In this document: positions 17,736 to 19,201 of the stretch, one piece after another | How the letters are laid out: each line of letters opens with the position of its first letter | Position numbering within the stretch: position 1 is the stretch's first letter | NCBI GenBank assembly: GCA_019973155.2 | Contig: BPQB01000180.1 | Span: forward strand, 1 to 19,201 | Source of the DNA: Phanerochaete sordida | Taxonomy: Eukaryota > Basidiomycota > Agaricomycetes > Polyporales > Phanerochaetaceae | Reading direction: 5' to 3' | Length of the DNA stretch: 19,201 nucleotides | Program-made: the position numbers and the translations under genes | The notes under the pieces: model-generated | The model's input: the letters and a program-made list of their open reading frames with translations, nothing else | Database searches by the model: none | What the model was told of the DNA's origin: nothing

Positions 17736-18644
17736 ACCCAACGGGCAAAAGCGATGTCCGGTACGCGCGACCGGACGTCGTGTCCAGTGAACTGTCCAGT
17801 CGCGCCTTGCTGTGTTGCCGGCAACGGACGGATATGCTATACTAGGTAACCGGCGGTCCGACGACGAGGCCGCCGTGGGAGACTTTCGGGCACTGCCCCG
17901 TGAATGCCCCTCTGTCTGCGTACGACACCAGCAAGCAGGACCCCGAAATGCGCGAAGATCAACAACCACGTCACCGGTTTCCTTACAGTAATTGCAGAGC
18001 GTTTAGAGGCTGTTATAATAATTGCTACGCCTTGTAATTGACGACGTTTCAACTGGTCTTCAGACCATGAATCGGTAAACGTGAACGTGGTTGGATTCAA
18101 TTGACTACGCTTACATGCTCAGGACATCCGTGAGGAGCCTAGCCAACCTACGACCGAAAAGTACGCGGATACAGTACTCAGCGCTCAGCCGTGACTCCAT
18201 CAGGGTCTTGGTAGCTGGACACATCTGCTCTGCAGTTCTCGCCATTCCGAGGCCATTCCTTTATACTCGTGCCATTCTACTATCCTTTTAGCAAGGCTGC
18301 GCCCTTTGCACCCACATCTCGCGTGACCGTTCGTACAGTACCGCCATCTCAAGATGCCTGCGGTCTATGCCCTCGTCCTCACGTCAATAGTGCTGCGGAC
18401 TAAGGAGTCCGGGGTCCTATCACTCTACGCGCCATATCCTGACGTCGGGCCTAACATGACGTCGATGAAACACGCCGTCCACGGCGCATCATTGCCATTT
18501 GTAGCACCACGGTGCTCCGAGCGCGGCCGGCCGGCGGCGGGCAATGCTCTTCATTGGACAGACCACTGGACACTCACCGGACAGATTACCGGACACGACA
18601 TCCGGTCGCGCGCGCGTACCGGACATCTCTTTTGCCCGTTGGGT
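17736..18644. mobile_element. 909-bp non-autonomous TIR transposon-like element
   Basis: The left end (17736-17800) begins ACCCAACGGGCAAAAG. The right end (18576-18644) is its reverse complement, ending CTTTTGCCCGTTGGGT. Over about 65 aligned bases there are six mismatches and one 4-bp CGCG insertion. Both ends carry arrays of TGTCC(A/G)GT motifs: on the right, GGACA starts at 18556, 18568, 18579, 18591 and 18621, close to 11-12 bases apart except for the last. Long inverted ends with subterminal repeats are typical of DNA transposons whose transposase binds those motifs. No transposase is encoded inside, so it would be mobilised in trans. The flanks GCTCTG and GCTCGA share only four of six bases, so a target duplication is not proven and the superfamily is unassigned. 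Confidence 0.65.
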
Positions 18645-19201
18645 GCTCGAGGTAGCTCGCTCCGCTGCGCTTCGCTCGCAATCACGCTCGTCACTCTTTT
18701 TGGTCGTGTTGTCACGAATCAGTCACTTGTAACGGCGGCACCTCGGCATATGGCCTCAGATCGAACCGGCTCTAAATGTCCACCATAGGGTGTCACCCTT
18801 GCTATCAATCCATTCTCAAGGCGGGAGCACTCTGCTCGCGAGTAGGCGTAAATCGGCACGCGCGGGTCACCAAGGCTTGGGAGAGAAGTATCGCCTAGCG
18901 CCGTTCATCCGCGTCTCTGCGCCTCGTCCCGTCTTGGCTCGCGTGCCTTTGCGGTGGACGCACGTGGTCTTCTCCGCTGCGCGGTGTCAGCAGCGGTCAC
19001 AGTAGCGGTCGCTCTTCCCGAACGCGTAAATCTAGACAGAACATGTTCAGCGATTCGGGACGACAGAGCGCAAGCATCACGTTGGCACCACGTCACATAG
19101 CTCCAACGAATGTGGTCGACGGTTAGCGAGCTGAGCTAGGGCTTAAACTGTGATGCGATGCCCAAGTCGGCAAAGGTAGGGATAGCAGCTGCATATACCC
19201 A
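18645..19201. other. Segment without a supported gene
   Basis: It begins with a GCTCGCTCCGCTGCGCTTCG stretch of alternating GCTCG/GCTTCG character, then unrecognised sequence to the window end. No coding motif, RNA gene or clear repeat was identified. Confidence 0.3.

Overview
The window looks like nuclear DNA of a mushroom-forming basidiomycete (Agaricomycetes, plausibly a wood-decay polypore). The evidence is internal: short introns (46-63 bp for most) with GT...AG ends and CTRAY-type branch sites, a P450 with the basidiomycete N-terminus and ARRRRPWTRAFSS motif, a basidiomycete-type multicopper oxidase, and one large protein that resembles an uncharacterised family I recall only from Agaricomycetes. 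The species cannot be fixed from this sequence. It is an accessory, gene-poor stretch: one long gene appears intact, several genes are broken, and much of the rest is repeats or unrecognised DNA.

Layout. 1-2.0 kb is visibly more AT-rich and has no recognisable gene; it holds a palindromic hairpin (1708-1743) and a tRNA-like sequence (1820-1890, minus). 2.0-7.5 kb is a very GC-rich block with remnants of three unrelated host genes, all on the minus strand: a multicopper oxidase (about 6990-5443), an anthranilate phosphoribosyltransferase (TRP4, about 4675-3999) and a cytochrome P450 (about 3824-2758). All carry frameshifts and/or nonsense codons but keep spliceosomal introns, so they arose by DNA-level duplication or capture. 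Degenerate copies of one GC-rich repeat lie between and beside them, always in the same orientation. 7.78-8.21 kb holds a possible small three-exon gene on the plus strand. 8.2-11.2 kb has no gene I can support, but contains a GGTTAACC-rich hairpin cluster (8665-8764) related to the one at 1.7 kb.

11241-14084 (minus) is the only convincing intact protein-coding gene: two exons, one 57-bp intron, 928 residues, function unknown. 14.1-19.2 kb holds a WD40-repeat gene relic (15254-15410, minus), an unrecognised coding relic with one internal stop (16038-16412, minus) and a 909-bp non-autonomous transposon-like element with about 65-69 bp terminal inverted repeats and an array of TGTCC-type subterminal motifs (17736-18644).

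The genes do not form a pathway. The recognisable ones (iron/phenol oxidation, tryptophan synthesis, P450 oxidation, WD40) are relics. The window is best read as a repeat-driven gene graveyard around one surviving orphan gene.
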